Source of the DNA: Paraburkholderia kururiensis
GTDB lineage: Bacteria; Pseudomonadota; Gammaproteobacteria; Burkholderiales; Burkholderiaceae
Length of the DNA stretch: 64,000 bases
Direction of reading: 5' to 3'
NCBI RefSeq assembly: GCF_034424375.1
Contig: NZ_CP139965.1
Coordinates: forward strand, 5,084,001 to 5,148,000
Shown here: one piece after another, positions 26,745 through 36,500 of the stretch
Layout of the letters: every line of letters starts with the position of its first letter
Position numbering within the stretch: the first letter of the stretch is position 1
Made by a program: the position numbers and the translations under genes
Notes under the pieces: generated by a model
The model's input: only the letters and a program-made list of their open reading frames with translations
What the model was told of the DNA's origin: nothing
The model's database searches: none

Positions 26745-28613
26745 ATGACCGTATCCGATACTTCGTATTCCCGCATCGAGCAGTGTCTTCAGCATGGCCA
26801 ACTGATCGAGGCCTCCGAAGCAATCGGCGCCTGGCTTGCCGATGCACCGGACGACCCGCACGCGCTGACCGCACGCGCCTGTCTGCTTCGCTTGCTCGGC
26901 CGGCATGCCGAAGCCGCGCCGCTGCTCGAACGCGCGTATGCGCAGACGACGGACTTCCCGCCCACGCTGCTCGAGCTTGCCCGCCTTGCGCGGCTGAACG
27001 GCGATTCGCAGCGTGCCCTTGCGTGGTACGAGGCCTGGTATGACGCGTGGCGCAAGCAGGCGCCACATCGCTCGACAGCGGATTCCGTCGCGACCACGAC
27101 CGCGACCGCGGCCTTCGACGAATGGGTCATGGTGCTGCACGCCATGGGCCAATACGATCTCGCCGCGCAGATCGCCGCGCGATGGTGCGAGGTGTGCCCA
27201 CAGCTCGCGCAGGCCTGGTTCCAGCAGGGACTCTCGTATCAGATGAACAACGCGTTGCAGCCCGCATTAGCCGCTTATCAGCGGGCGCTGCCGCTCGACT
27301 ACGAATATCCGTCGCTGCTCAACAACATCGGTGCGTTGCATGAATCGCTCGGCGAGCACGATGTGGCGCTGCGATTCTGCAACGAAGCCATTCGCGTGGA
27401 CCCTGCCGATTTCCGCGCCTGGACCAACGCATCGAACGCATGGCTCGCACTGCGCGACCCGCAGCGGGCGTTGATTGCGGTGGCACGCGCCCGCGCGCTT
27501 GCGCCGGACTATCCGCCTGCGCTGCTCGCGCTGAGCAACGTGCTGAAGGAGATGCAGCGCTGGGACGAGGCGCTCGAGCCGCTCGTGCATCTCGTGCAGA
27601 TCGGCACGGCGGATGCGAAGATCCAGTGGTCCATCGCCATGCTGCAACTGCTGCGCGGCGACTACGAAAACGGCCTCATCAATCACGAGGCCAGGTGGCA
27701 GGGGTCGAGCGAAATGCAGACGCTGCGGCCGCTTCCGCCCGAGCAGCGCTGGAACGGCGAGAACCTCGCGGGCAAGACGCTGCTGGTATGGGGCGAGCAG
27801 GGCTTCGGCGACGTGTTCCAGTTCGTGCGCTTCGTGCCGCTCATCGCCGGGCGCGTGCGCGCGGAGGGCGGCACGCTCGTCTACTGCTGCGTGGCGCAAC
27901 TCGTGCCGCTGCTGTCACGCAGTCTCGCGCATCTGGGGTTGCAGATCGTGCCGCACGACGCTCCCCAACTGCCGCATTTCGATCGGCATCTGCCGCTTGG
28001 AAGCGTGCCGCTCGCGCTCGGCATCACGCTGGCCAATCTGCCGGCGCCGCGCGCGTATCTGCAACCCGACGCGGCGCGCGTGGCGTATTGGCGCGAACGG
28101 CTGGCCCGCACGCGTGGCCTGAAGGTCGGGCTGGTGTGGAGCGGCAGCCGCGGGCACAAGCGTAATCCGTTGCGTGCCGTGCCGCCGGCCGACTATGCCC
28201 GTGCGTTCCGGGCGTTATCGGGCGTCGAATTCGTGAGCCTCCAGCTGGATGGCCGCGACGAGCTGGCCACGATGGTCGCCGAAGGCTTGACGGTGACCGA
28301 CTACACCGCCGACCTGCGCTCGTTCGACGAAACCGCTGCGCTCCTCTCCAGCCTCGACCTCGTCATTACCGTCTGCACGTCGGTGGCGCACCTCTCGGGC
28401 GCGCTGGGTGTGCCGACGTGGCTGCTGCTCGACGTGTGTCCGCATTGGGTGTGGATGCTGGAGCGCAGCGACAGCCCGTGGTATCCGTCCATCACGCTCT
28501 ACCGGCAGCCGGCATATCGGGACTGGGCGCCGGTGATGGAGCGCGTCGCAGCGGATCTGCGCAGACGAATCGAGGGCTCAACCGCACGTCCGCCCGCAGC
28601 CACGCGCGTTTGA
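26745..28613 (+). CDS. TPR-containing glycosyltransferase
   Basis: 622-residue cytoplasmic protein. The N-terminal half (to about residue 290) is built of tetratricopeptide-like repeats (for example YEYPSLLNNIGALHESLGEH, VALRFCNEAIRVDPADFRAW). The C-terminal half is a GT-B-type domain with LLVWGEQGFGDVFQFVRFVP and VCTSVAHLSGALGVPTWLLL, as in TPR glycosyltransferases related to SPINDLY/OGT and family 9. These often modify surface proteins such as flagellin or autotransporters; the large adhesin 5 kb downstream is a possible target, but only by proximity. Confidence 0.82.
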   Translation: MTVSDTSYSRIEQCLQHGQLIEASEAIGAWLADAPDDPHALTARACLLRLLGRHAEAAPLLERAYAQTTDFPPTLLELARLARLNGDSQRALAWYEAWYDAWRKQAPHRSTADSVATTTATAAFDEWVMVLHAMGQYDLAAQIAARWCEVCPQLAQAWFQQGLSYQMNNALQPALAAYQRALPLDYEYPSLLNNIGALHESLGEHDVALRFCNEAIRVDPADFRAWTNASNAWLALRDPQRALIAVARARALAPDYPPALLALSNVLKEMQRWDEALEPLVHLVQIGTADAKIQWSIAMLQLLRGDYENGLINHEARWQGSSEMQTLRPLPPEQRWNGENLAGKTLLVWGEQGFGDVFQFVRFVPLIAGRVRAEGGTLVYCCVAQLVPLLSRSLAHLGLQIVPHDAPQLPHFDRHLPLGSVPLALGITLANLPAPRAYLQPDAARVAYWRERLARTRGLKVGLVWSGSRGHKRNPLRAVPPADYARAFRALSGVEFVSLQLDGRDELATMVAEGLTVTDYTADLRSFDETAALLSSLDLVITVCTSVAHLSGALGVPTWLLLDVCPHWVWMLERSDSPWYPSITLYRQPAYRDWAPVMERVAADLRRRIEGSTARPPAATRV

Positions 28614-29570
28614 ATATCGCACGCACGTTGGCAGCGGTGGATCTATTCAATTGTCCAGCGCGTCGGATTTTCGATGCGTCCCCAATGCCCTATTGGGTTG
28701 AACGCGCGAATCGACGTTACCGGAAATCCGTAATTCCGCTGCAAAAAAATATCGGTCGAAGCGCGTGCGTTTCATACACTAAATTGCGCGAGCGGTGGCT
28801 TAGTGTTGCGTAAAAATCGACCAAAAAATCCAATAGCTGAACTCACTCGTGCGGCGGCGTGAGCCGCCCGCCTTCCGGCGATTCACCGTGCGCCCCTTTC
28901 GCGCAACGCCCGCCAGGCCGTCATTTCGCTGTCATCTGCGCGTCGCCGCCACGCTCGCGTCGGCCGCGATCCTCACCCTAATTGTTAAATTGGCAATACG
29001 CTTTCTTATTCTGGGGATTTGTGTGGACAAATAAATTCCCTTATGCGAAAGTTCGCCCGAGCCCTTGACTTACCAACTGTTACAGCTTGCTGCGAACCAT
29101 ATCGCCGGGCTGTACAAAGCAGGTGCTCGCAAAGTTTCCAAAAGAGAAACCGGTGATTGCCGCGGGGAGGGTCTGGCCATGCGGAGGCACCGATCGCGCA
29201 ATCGACACCCAGCGTGGTGAGGCACAGCAACCATGAGCACCATGAGCGCAAGGGGCCGGCAAAGCGGCCCGAAAGAAGTAAAACGAACACTTCAATCGCC
29301 GGTTTCACGTCTTCCATGCGTGGACGCCGCGGGTGAAGACCGCGCCGGGCATCGCTGCTCGGGTCGCAAAGGCCCACCGTAAACGGCACCTGACTGCACC
29401 GCGTGCCGGCTGAGCCATCCGCTTCCAGCCGGCACGTTTCGATTCTGGCTTTAAGACTTCCTCGCGTGCGAGGACGGGCTTCCTGCGCCTTCGAATTCCG
29501 CGCAGGCGGCGCGCCTCTCTTGTGCCGTGTCGGGCCTGTGCGCCCAGTGCCGATGAACGGATGACAGCTT
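28614..29570. other. Long intergenic region without a recognisable gene
   Basis: About 950 nt, AT-richer than its flanks, especially 28720-29040. A small perfect hairpin CCCAAT-GCCCT-ATTGGG is at 28681-28697. Short frames on both strands have no good start or familiar sequence, including one antisense to the start of the response regulator. I looked for a sigma-54 promoter around 28990 and rejected it. Likely regulatory region for the OmpR-type regulator. Confidence 0.5.
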
Positions 29571-30368
29571 ATGCGTGTGCTGATAGTCGAAGATGATCCC
29601 GTGCATGCCAAAGCTGCAGCGCGGGTGGTGGCGCCTCTGGGGCACGAGATCGTCGAGGCGGGCGACGGCGAAGAAGCCGTTCGACTCCTGAGATCCGCGC
29701 CGTTCGATCTCGTGATTCTGGATTGGTTGCTGCCCAGAATGAGCGGCTTCGAACTGCTCTACTGGATTCGCCGCACGCTGGGCGCATCGCCCGCGGTGCT
29801 GTTTCTCACGAGCAAGGTGCTCGACGACGACGTCGTGCTCGCCATGGAAGCCGGCGCGGACGACTATCTCGTGAAGCCGTTTCGCGTGGCCGAACTGGCG
29901 TCGCGCGTCAACGCGCTCCTGCGGCGCACGCGGCGCGAGAGCGACGCCGGCGGTCTTGTCTGCGCGGGCGACTACGCGCTCAATGCGCTCGACCGCACGG
30001 TGTCGCTGCGCGGCGCGCCCATCGAGCTGACGCCGAAGGAGTTCGACCTCACCGCGCTCTTCTTCAACAACCTGGGCAAGCTGCTGTCGCGCAAGGTGGT
30101 CAGCATCAGCACGTGGGGCCGCGAACTCGATCCCGCGTCGCGCACGCTCGACACGCACATTTACCGCGTGCGGCAGAAACTCGCGCTGGTGCCCGAGAAC
30201 GGTCTGCGGCTGAGTTCTGTGTACACGCACGGCTACCGTCTCGACGTGGTGCCGTCCGGCCGCAGTCATGCCGCCGCTTCCTTGCATCGTCCGGTTGCGC
30301 AGGCGGCGTCGCCGGCTTCTTCCGCTTCTCCCGCGTCGTTCATGCCAGCCGGATTCGCGTATGAGTGA
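29571..30368 (+). CDS. OmpR-family response regulator
   Basis: 265-residue two-component regulator. The receiver domain starts MRVLIVEDDPVHAK and has the phospho-acceptor Asp in LVILDWLLPRMSG (about residue 51) and Lys in ADDYLVKPFRV. The winged-helix output domain shows ELTPKEFDLTALFFNNLG and DTHIYRVRQKLAL. The C-terminal 35 residues are Ala/Ser-rich and low complexity. It lies 69 nt before a CHASE2 kinase gene in the same direction, so the pair is a likely cognate system. Confidence 0.93.
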   Translation: MRVLIVEDDPVHAKAAARVVAPLGHEIVEAGDGEEAVRLLRSAPFDLVILDWLLPRMSGFELLYWIRRTLGASPAVLFLTSKVLDDDVVLAMEAGADDYLVKPFRVAELASRVNALLRRTRRESDAGGLVCAGDYALNALDRTVSLRGAPIELTPKEFDLTALFFNNLGKLLSRKVVSISTWGRELDPASRTLDTHIYRVRQKLALVPENGLRLSSVYTHGYRLDVVPSGRSHAAASLHRPVAQAASPASSASPASFMPAGFAYE

Positions 30369-30437
30369 GGCCCGAGGCGGGGCGCCGGGAGCGCCGCGCG
30401 CCGGCCCGCCGGCGTCCTGGTTCGCGAGCGCAGGCTG

Positions 30438-32885
30438 ATGCACGCCGAGGACGCCTCCATGCCCGCGGGCATGGCGCGTGAATGGCCGACGCTCGGCGTC
30501 GTTCTCGTGCTGCTCGCGTTGGTGTTGACCACCTCGGGTGCATTGCGCCGCGCCGACCTGTTCTTCTTCGACCTCGCGCAGCCGCTGCTCCAGGAGTCGT
30601 CGCCCACGCGGATCGTGCTCGCCGCCATCGACGACGCGAGCGTGAAAGCGCTGGGCGGCTGGCCCGTAAAACGCAAAGATTACGCAGCGGCCATCGACCG
30701 TTTGACCGCGGCCGGCGTTGGGGCCGTGGGGCTCGACGTGGCGATGCCGAACCGCGGCCGGCTCCAGCCGTCCGGCGATGAACCGCTCGCGCAAGCGATG
30801 ACGCGAAACGGTCGCGTGGTGTTGCCTCTGGTGGTTGCCGACGCGAGCGACGCGACGGCATTGACCGCGTCCGCCATCAGGCCCGTCATCAAACCGGCCA
30901 CGCCCATGGCCGACGCGGCGTTCGCTATCGCCGAAGCCAACGCCGCGCCGGATGCCGACGGGGTGGCGCGCAGCTTCTATCTGCGAGAGGGCGCACCGTC
31001 CGCGGTGTACGAGCACATGAGCGTGTCGCTGCTGCGCGCGAGCGGCGTGCCGGTGCCGCCTTGCGGCGAGCCGCTGGAGCGCGAGGCGCAGCGCTGGTTC
31101 GGCGCCTGCCGTCGCTATGTGCCGCTTGGCCCCGCACCGTCTTACGCGTCGTTTCCCTTCGTCGACGTGCTGGAGGGGCGCGTTGCACCTTCCTTGCTGA
31201 AGGGCGCGATCGTGCTCATCGGGCCCACCACGAGTACCGCGGATACGCATCTCGTCACGCCGGGCCGTGCGCGACCGCCGCTCTCGGGCGTGGAGTTTCT
31301 CGCCGAGGCGACGCAGGCGCTCGCGAGCGGCTCGCTCGTGCGCGACGCGTCCTGGGTGGGCCAGCTCCTTTTCAGTCTGTGCGTGCTGCCGTTGCTGTGC
31401 GCCGCTCAATTCGCACTGGGGCCGCGCGCCGGCCTGCTCGCCGCCTTGGCGCTGGCGTTGGCTGCGTGTCTTGCGTCGCTGGTGCTGCTCAAGGCCGCGC
31501 ACGTGTTCTTTTTCCCGAGTACCGCCGCGGCCACATGTCTTGCGGCTTATCCGCTTTGCGCATGGCGTCGCCAGGAGGCGCTGTTGCGCTATCTGGGCGA
31601 GGCCGCCGCGAGTGCGATGGCCGAGCCGGGCCTGCCCGGTGAGTTCGTCACCCACAGGCGCGCAATCGACCCGCTGCATCGGCGCGTGCTCGCGATGAGC
31701 GCCGTGATTGCGCGGCTGCGGCGCTCCGCGCGCTTTATCTCCGAGTGGATGAATAGCCTGCCCGAGGCGACGTTGGTCGTGGCGTCGTCGGGCGTGGTCA
31801 TGCTGGCGAACCGCAAGGCCCTGGGGCTGTACCCTTCCGACGCCTATCCTGCTCATTCGCCGCCGCGCCCCGCGGGCCGGCTCGCCGTCGACGTGCTGCG
31901 CGACATGACGGCGTCCGAGCACGCCGTGGAGTATGTCCGCGAGGCGTTGCGGCGGCTGACCGGAAGCGACGGCGCCGGCGTGGCGACGGAAGGACCGGTC
32001 AAAGCTGGCACAAGCGCAGGCACAAACGCGGGCACAAGCGCGGACGACAACCCGCGCCACGACGGGTTCGAGCCCATGAACAGCATGGAGATCGTCGACG
32101 GGAAACGGCGTTCGCTGCTCATCAAGTGCGCCGTCGTGCCGGCACCGCACGCAAGCGACGCGGCGTTGATCTTCCACGTCGCCGACGTCACGCCCATGCG
32201 CACCGCCGAGCGCCAGCGCGACTCGGCGCTGCGCTTTCTCTCGCACGACATCCGCTCGCCGCAGACGGCGGTACTCGCGCTGATCGAGCAGCGCCGCCAT
32301 GCACCCGCCGAGCTGCCCGAGGCGCGCTTCATGGAGCTCGTGGCGCACTACGCGCAGTCGGCGTTGACGCTGGCCGACCAGTTTCTCTTTCTCGCCCGCG
32401 CCGAAGGCCGGCCGCCTGCGGCGAGCACCGTCGATCTGGCCTTGCTGCTGGGCGACGCCGTGGACGACCTCTGGCCTCAGGCGAGCGCGAAGCACACGGC
32501 CGTGCGCCTCAACGCGGAGCCCGGCATGCTCGTGGTGGCCGATGCGCCGTTGCTGCGCCGCGCGTTTGCCAACCTGATCGACAATGCCGTCAAGTTCGGC
32601 CCGCCGGGCGCGACGGTGAGGGTGACGGCCGGCGAGCGGGAAGGGCGGTGGGCCGTGACCATCGCGGACAACGGCCCAGGCATACCCGCTGACCAGATAC
32701 CGAACCTCTTCACCGAATTCTTTCGGCTTCCTTCCGAACATCCCGCGCCTGGCCACGGGCTGGGCCTTGCCTTCGTCAAGCACGTTATCGACACGCTGGG
32801 CGGGCAGATTCACGTCGAGAGCGACGTGGGACACGGCTGCGTGTTCACGCTTCTGCTGCCCAAAAAATCCGGCGCGCCTGAATAA
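30438..32885 (+). CDS. CHASE2-domain sensor histidine kinase, partner of the OmpR-type regulator
   Basis: 815-residue membrane kinase with the same order as the one at 23477: membrane helix, CHASE2 sensor (LFFFDLAQPLLQESSPTRIV, LAAIDDASVKALGGWPVKR), three membrane helices (about residues 305-375), PAS-like region, kinase core. The phospho-acceptor box is FLSHDIRSPQTAVLAL and the ATPase domain has LIDNAVKFGPPG, DNGPGIPADQIPNLF and GHGLGLAFVKHVID. The PAS region contains a small in-frame 12-nt tandem repeat. Start at ATG 30438 is reasonable; ATGs at 30462 and 30474 are alternatives. The upstream regulator is the likely phospho-target. Confidence 0.88.
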   Translation: MHAEDASMPAGMAREWPTLGVVLVLLALVLTTSGALRRADLFFFDLAQPLLQESSPTRIVLAAIDDASVKALGGWPVKRKDYAAAIDRLTAAGVGAVGLDVAMPNRGRLQPSGDEPLAQAMTRNGRVVLPLVVADASDATALTASAIRPVIKPATPMADAAFAIAEANAAPDADGVARSFYLREGAPSAVYEHMSVSLLRASGVPVPPCGEPLEREAQRWFGACRRYVPLGPAPSYASFPFVDVLEGRVAPSLLKGAIVLIGPTTSTADTHLVTPGRARPPLSGVEFLAEATQALASGSLVRDASWVGQLLFSLCVLPLLCAAQFALGPRAGLLAALALALAACLASLVLLKAAHVFFFPSTAAATCLAAYPLCAWRRQEALLRYLGEAAASAMAEPGLPGEFVTHRRAIDPLHRRVLAMSAVIARLRRSARFISEWMNSLPEATLVVASSGVVMLANRKALGLYPSDAYPAHSPPRPAGRLAVDVLRDMTASEHAVEYVREALRRLTGSDGAGVATEGPVKAGTSAGTNAGTSADDNPRHDGFEPMNSMEIVDGKRRSLLIKCAVVPAPHASDAALIFHVADVTPMRTAERQRDSALRFLSHDIRSPQTAVLALIEQRRHAPAELPEARFMELVAHYAQSALTLADQFLFLARAEGRPPAASTVDLALLLGDAVDDLWPQASAKHTAVRLNAEPGMLVVADAPLLRRAFANLIDNAVKFGPPGATVRVTAGEREGRWAVTIADNGPGIPADQIPNLFTEFFRLPSEHPAPGHGLGLAFVKHVIDTLGGQIHVESDVGHGCVFTLLLPKKSGAPE
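32007..32042 (+). repeat. Three 12-bp tandem repeats within the CHASE2 kinase gene
   Basis: Units GGCACAAGCGCA, GGCACAAACGCG and GGCACAAGCGCG lie head to tail, encoding the GTSAGTNAGTSA linker in the PAS region. Copy number could vary without breaking the frame. Confidence 0.75.
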
Positions 32886-33504
32886 AAGCCATCCGCCTGC
32901 GGGCGCGAATGCGCATCCCGGTATTTCCTGAAAAATCCTGAATAGCTTAAAGCCGTTTTGCGGCAACACAGAATCGCGTCGCGATACCGCTATCTCGTCT
33001 TTGATTTAACGAAATTTGTATTTCTGCTGGCCTGTACATTACCTGAAAAAACAAGCGTCAGGCATTAATTCTGTTGCGTAAAACTATGCCGGATGCGTCA
33101 TTGTCCGGGCGTTGTGGTGGCATGGAAGGTGCCCGGAGAGCCGCGCCGGCAGGCCTTCCAGCGCGGAGGTTCACCTTTGTCACATTTCAGTGACAATTGT
33201 TCAACATTGTCTGCTCTCTTTTCTTTCGGTCTATCCCTTACTCTATGTTTCACCGGGCTCTTACTTGATTCCGGCAATCAAATTCAGACCAAGGCGTGCT
33301 TAAAAAATCGGCAATCCATTTGATTACCGGCAACCTCGCTCGCCCTTGTCAGGCGTTATTGATTGACTGGAATTATTCGAGGTAAGACCTCGCCCATCGA
33401 TAAAGAACGGTTATTCGTTCGGCTCGACAGACGTCTATCGCACTGGCGCCTATTCGGGTCGCACGAGCCGGCACGCGGTTTACAGAAAGGCAGGCAGAAA
33501 ATCT
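32886..33504. other. AT-rich intergenic region upstream of the adhesin gene
   Basis: About 620 nt, clearly lower in GC than its flanks. It contains a perfect palindrome with 6-nt spacer (33177-33196, listed separately). No ORF with a good start is seen. Likely the control region of the trimeric autotransporter. Confidence 0.6.
33177..33196. promoter_or_regulatory. Candidate operator: TTGTCAC-N6-GTGACAA palindrome
   Basis: Perfect 7-bp inverted repeat (33177-33183 and 33190-33196) separated by ATTTCA, in AT-rich DNA 309 nt before the adhesin start. The dyad symmetry and spacing are those of a dimeric regulator site; which regulator binds is unknown. Confidence 0.5.
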
Positions 33505-36500
33505 ATGAATCGAACTTACCGCACTGTGTGGAACGCGGCGCTCGGCGCCTTCGTGGCCGCGTCCGAACTCGATCGAGCCCATGGCAAGGGCAAGTCGGGC
33601 GGCACCGTTAACGTCTGCAACGAGGGTGCGCACGGCAGTGCCGACGCGGCGCGCCACCACGGGCGAGCCGTGCCGCCGCTTGCCGCGGCGGCATTGGTGC
33701 TGCTGGGTAGCGGCCTCGCTGCTCCGAGCGCGCACGCGCAATTCGCGCTCGACGGCGGCACCGCGAGCGGGTCCACCAGTGCCATCGCTATCGGTGTGGG
33801 GTCCACGGCTTCGCAGCAGAACGCGACGGCGTTGGGCAACCTGGCGGTGGCGACGGGCATTTCGGCAAGCGCGCTGGGACCGGGCGCACTGGCTTCCGGA
33901 AACAATGCGACGGCCGTCGGCATCAACTCGACGGCGAGCACCACGGGTACGGTCGCGGTAGGGTTAAGCGCCGTCGCATCGCAGGCCAGCGCGGTAGCGA
34001 TCGGCAGCAACAGCGTTGCCAGCGGACCCAACAGCGCCGCGCTGGGTTACCTGGCCAGCGCGACGGCTCAAGGGGCCGCGGCTTACGGTACGTCCGCTGC
34101 CGCAACGGGCCTCAATTCCGCGGCGTTGGGGCCGGGTGCGAAGGCGTCGAATACCAGCAGTTCCGCGCTGGGCGCTTTTGCCAACGCTTCCGGCTCGGCT
34201 GCGGTCGCGGCAGGTGCGGCTAACGCTTCGGGCGACTCTTCCTTTGCGGGCGGCGCCGGGTCAACGGCATCGGGCGATCACGCTGTGGCGCTCGGCCCCT
34301 CGTCGACCGCCGCCGGCGGTACGTCGGTCGCCATCGGCAATCAATCGATTACCACGGCCGCAGGCGCGGCGGGCGTCGCCGTGGGCTCGGGCACGATGGT
34401 GAGCGGCGCGTCGGGCGTCGCGATCGGCGTGAACAGCGGCGCCTCGGGCACGGGCGCCATTGCGATCGGCGTGGGCGGTACGGCGGGCGTGCCCGGTTCG
34501 GGCACGCAGGCCACCGGCAATTTCGCGATCTCGATGGGCCACAACACGATTGCGGGCGGCGCTTCCGCGCAGGCCTACGGCGACGGCGCGACGGCAAGCG
34601 GCGACAGTTCCGTGGCCGTGGGCGTGGGCGCGGTGACGTCCGGACTCTCGAGCAGCGCTTTCGGCAATCTCGCCAAGGCGACCGGCACCTCGGCCGTCGC
34701 GCTGGGCGCGGGCGCCAATGCGACCGTGGACAACACCTCGGCCCTCGGTCTCAATGCCAGCGCCACGGCCACGTCCGCGACGGCGCTGGGTGCGGGCTCG
34801 CACGCCACGGCATTGAACGCGACGGGCCTCGGCATCAACGCGCTCGCCACGGCCACGCAGGCCACGGCGCTGGGCGGTTCCACCACGGCCAGCGCCGGCA
34901 ATGCCACCGCCGTGGGCTATACCGCGGTCGCCTCCGCGGCCGGCGCAACGGCCATGGGCATCGGCTCGCAAGCGCTCGCCACGATGACGGTCGCGTTCGG
35001 CGCCAACAACATCGTCGCGGCGGCGGCCGGTACCGGCGCGATTGCGGGCGGCCACAACTCGCAGGTGACGAGCGGCACGGGCGCCGTGGCACTCGGCGAA
35101 GGGCAGACCGCAAGCGGCAACGGCGCGGTGGCGATCGGCGATCCGAATTCGGCCATCGGCAACGGCGCCCTCGCCATGGGCGCGAACAACACCGCCAACG
35201 GCCAGGGCGCCATTGCGCTCGGCAACAGCAACGTGGCGACGGGGCAAGGTTCGGTCGCGCTCGGCAACGCATCGCAGGCCAATAGCGCGGGGTCGGTCGC
35301 ACTCGGCGATACGGCCGTGGTGCAGGCCGCCGCGTCGCGCGGACTCGCGCTCGGTTCGGGCGCCACGACGAGCGTCGCGAACAGCGTCGCGCTGGGCGCC
35401 AGTTCCACGACCACCACGGCCACGCCCACCTCGGGCACGACCATCGGCGGCGTGAGCTACTCGTTCGCCGGCGCATCGCCTGCGGGCGTGGTGAGCGTGG
35501 GCGCACCGGGCGCCGAGCGGCAGATCCAGAACGTCGCCGCAGGCCAGCTGAGCCAGGCGAGCACCGACGCCGTGAACGGCTCGCAGCTCTACGCCACGAA
35601 CCAGCAGGTTACGGCCAACACCACCGCCATCGACAACATCAACAACGGCGGCGGCATCAAGTACTTCCACGCCAATTCGACGCTGGCCGATTCCTCGGCC
35701 ACGGGCACGGATTCGATCGCCGTGGGCGGCAACACGCAATCCACAGCGGCGAATGCCGTGGCCGTCGGCTCGAACGCGATTGCCAGCGTGGCGAACAGCG
35801 TGGCGCTGGGGGCGGGCTCCACCACCACGGCGGCCACGCCCACGCCCAACACGACCATCGGCGGCGTGAGCTACTCGTTCGCCGGCGGGGCGCCCGCCGG
35901 CGTGGTGAGCGTGGGCACGGCAGGCTCCACGCGGCAGATCCAGAACGTCGCCGCCGGCCAGCTGACGCAGACCAGCACCGACGCCGTGAACGGCTCGCAG
36001 CTGTACGCCACGAACCAGCAGGTCACGGCCAACACCACCGCCATCGACAACATCAACAACGGCGCCGGCATCAAGTACTTCCACGCGACCTCGACGCTCG
36101 CGGACAGCCAGGCCACCGGCACCGACAGCGTCGCTATCGGTCCGGCCGCGGTCTCGGCCGGCACGTCGAGCCTCGCCGCGGGCAACGGGGCGTCGGCGCA
36201 GAGCGCGAACTCGCTGGCGCTCGGCACGCAGTCGAGCGTCTCGGTCGCCGATGGTGTGGCGATTGGTTCGGGGTCCATATCAGATCGCGCGGTGGTCTCC
36301 GGCATCGGCTCCATTGCCAACGGCACGCATTCGATTCCCTACAACACCTCGGACCGCACGCTGCTCGGCGCCGTGTCGTTCGGCAATGCGTCGACGAACA
36401 CGTATCGCCAGCTCACCAACGTCGCGGACGGCACGCAGTCGCAAGACGCCGTCACGGTGCGGCAGCTCGCGGGCGCGCTCTCGTCGTTCGCGGTGACGGG

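Noticed and set aside
28985..29010. Sigma-54-like sequence TTGGCAATACGCTTTCT
   Set aside because: The -24 element is partly matched but the -12 GC is missing.
29006..29611. Minus-strand frame of 201 codons before the OmpR-type gene
   Set aside because: Overlaps the regulator start in antisense and has no recognisable sequence.
29451..32969. Open frame of over 1100 codons antisense to the OmpR-type regulator and second kinase
   Set aside because: No recognisable domain; the plus-strand genes have complete catalytic motifs.
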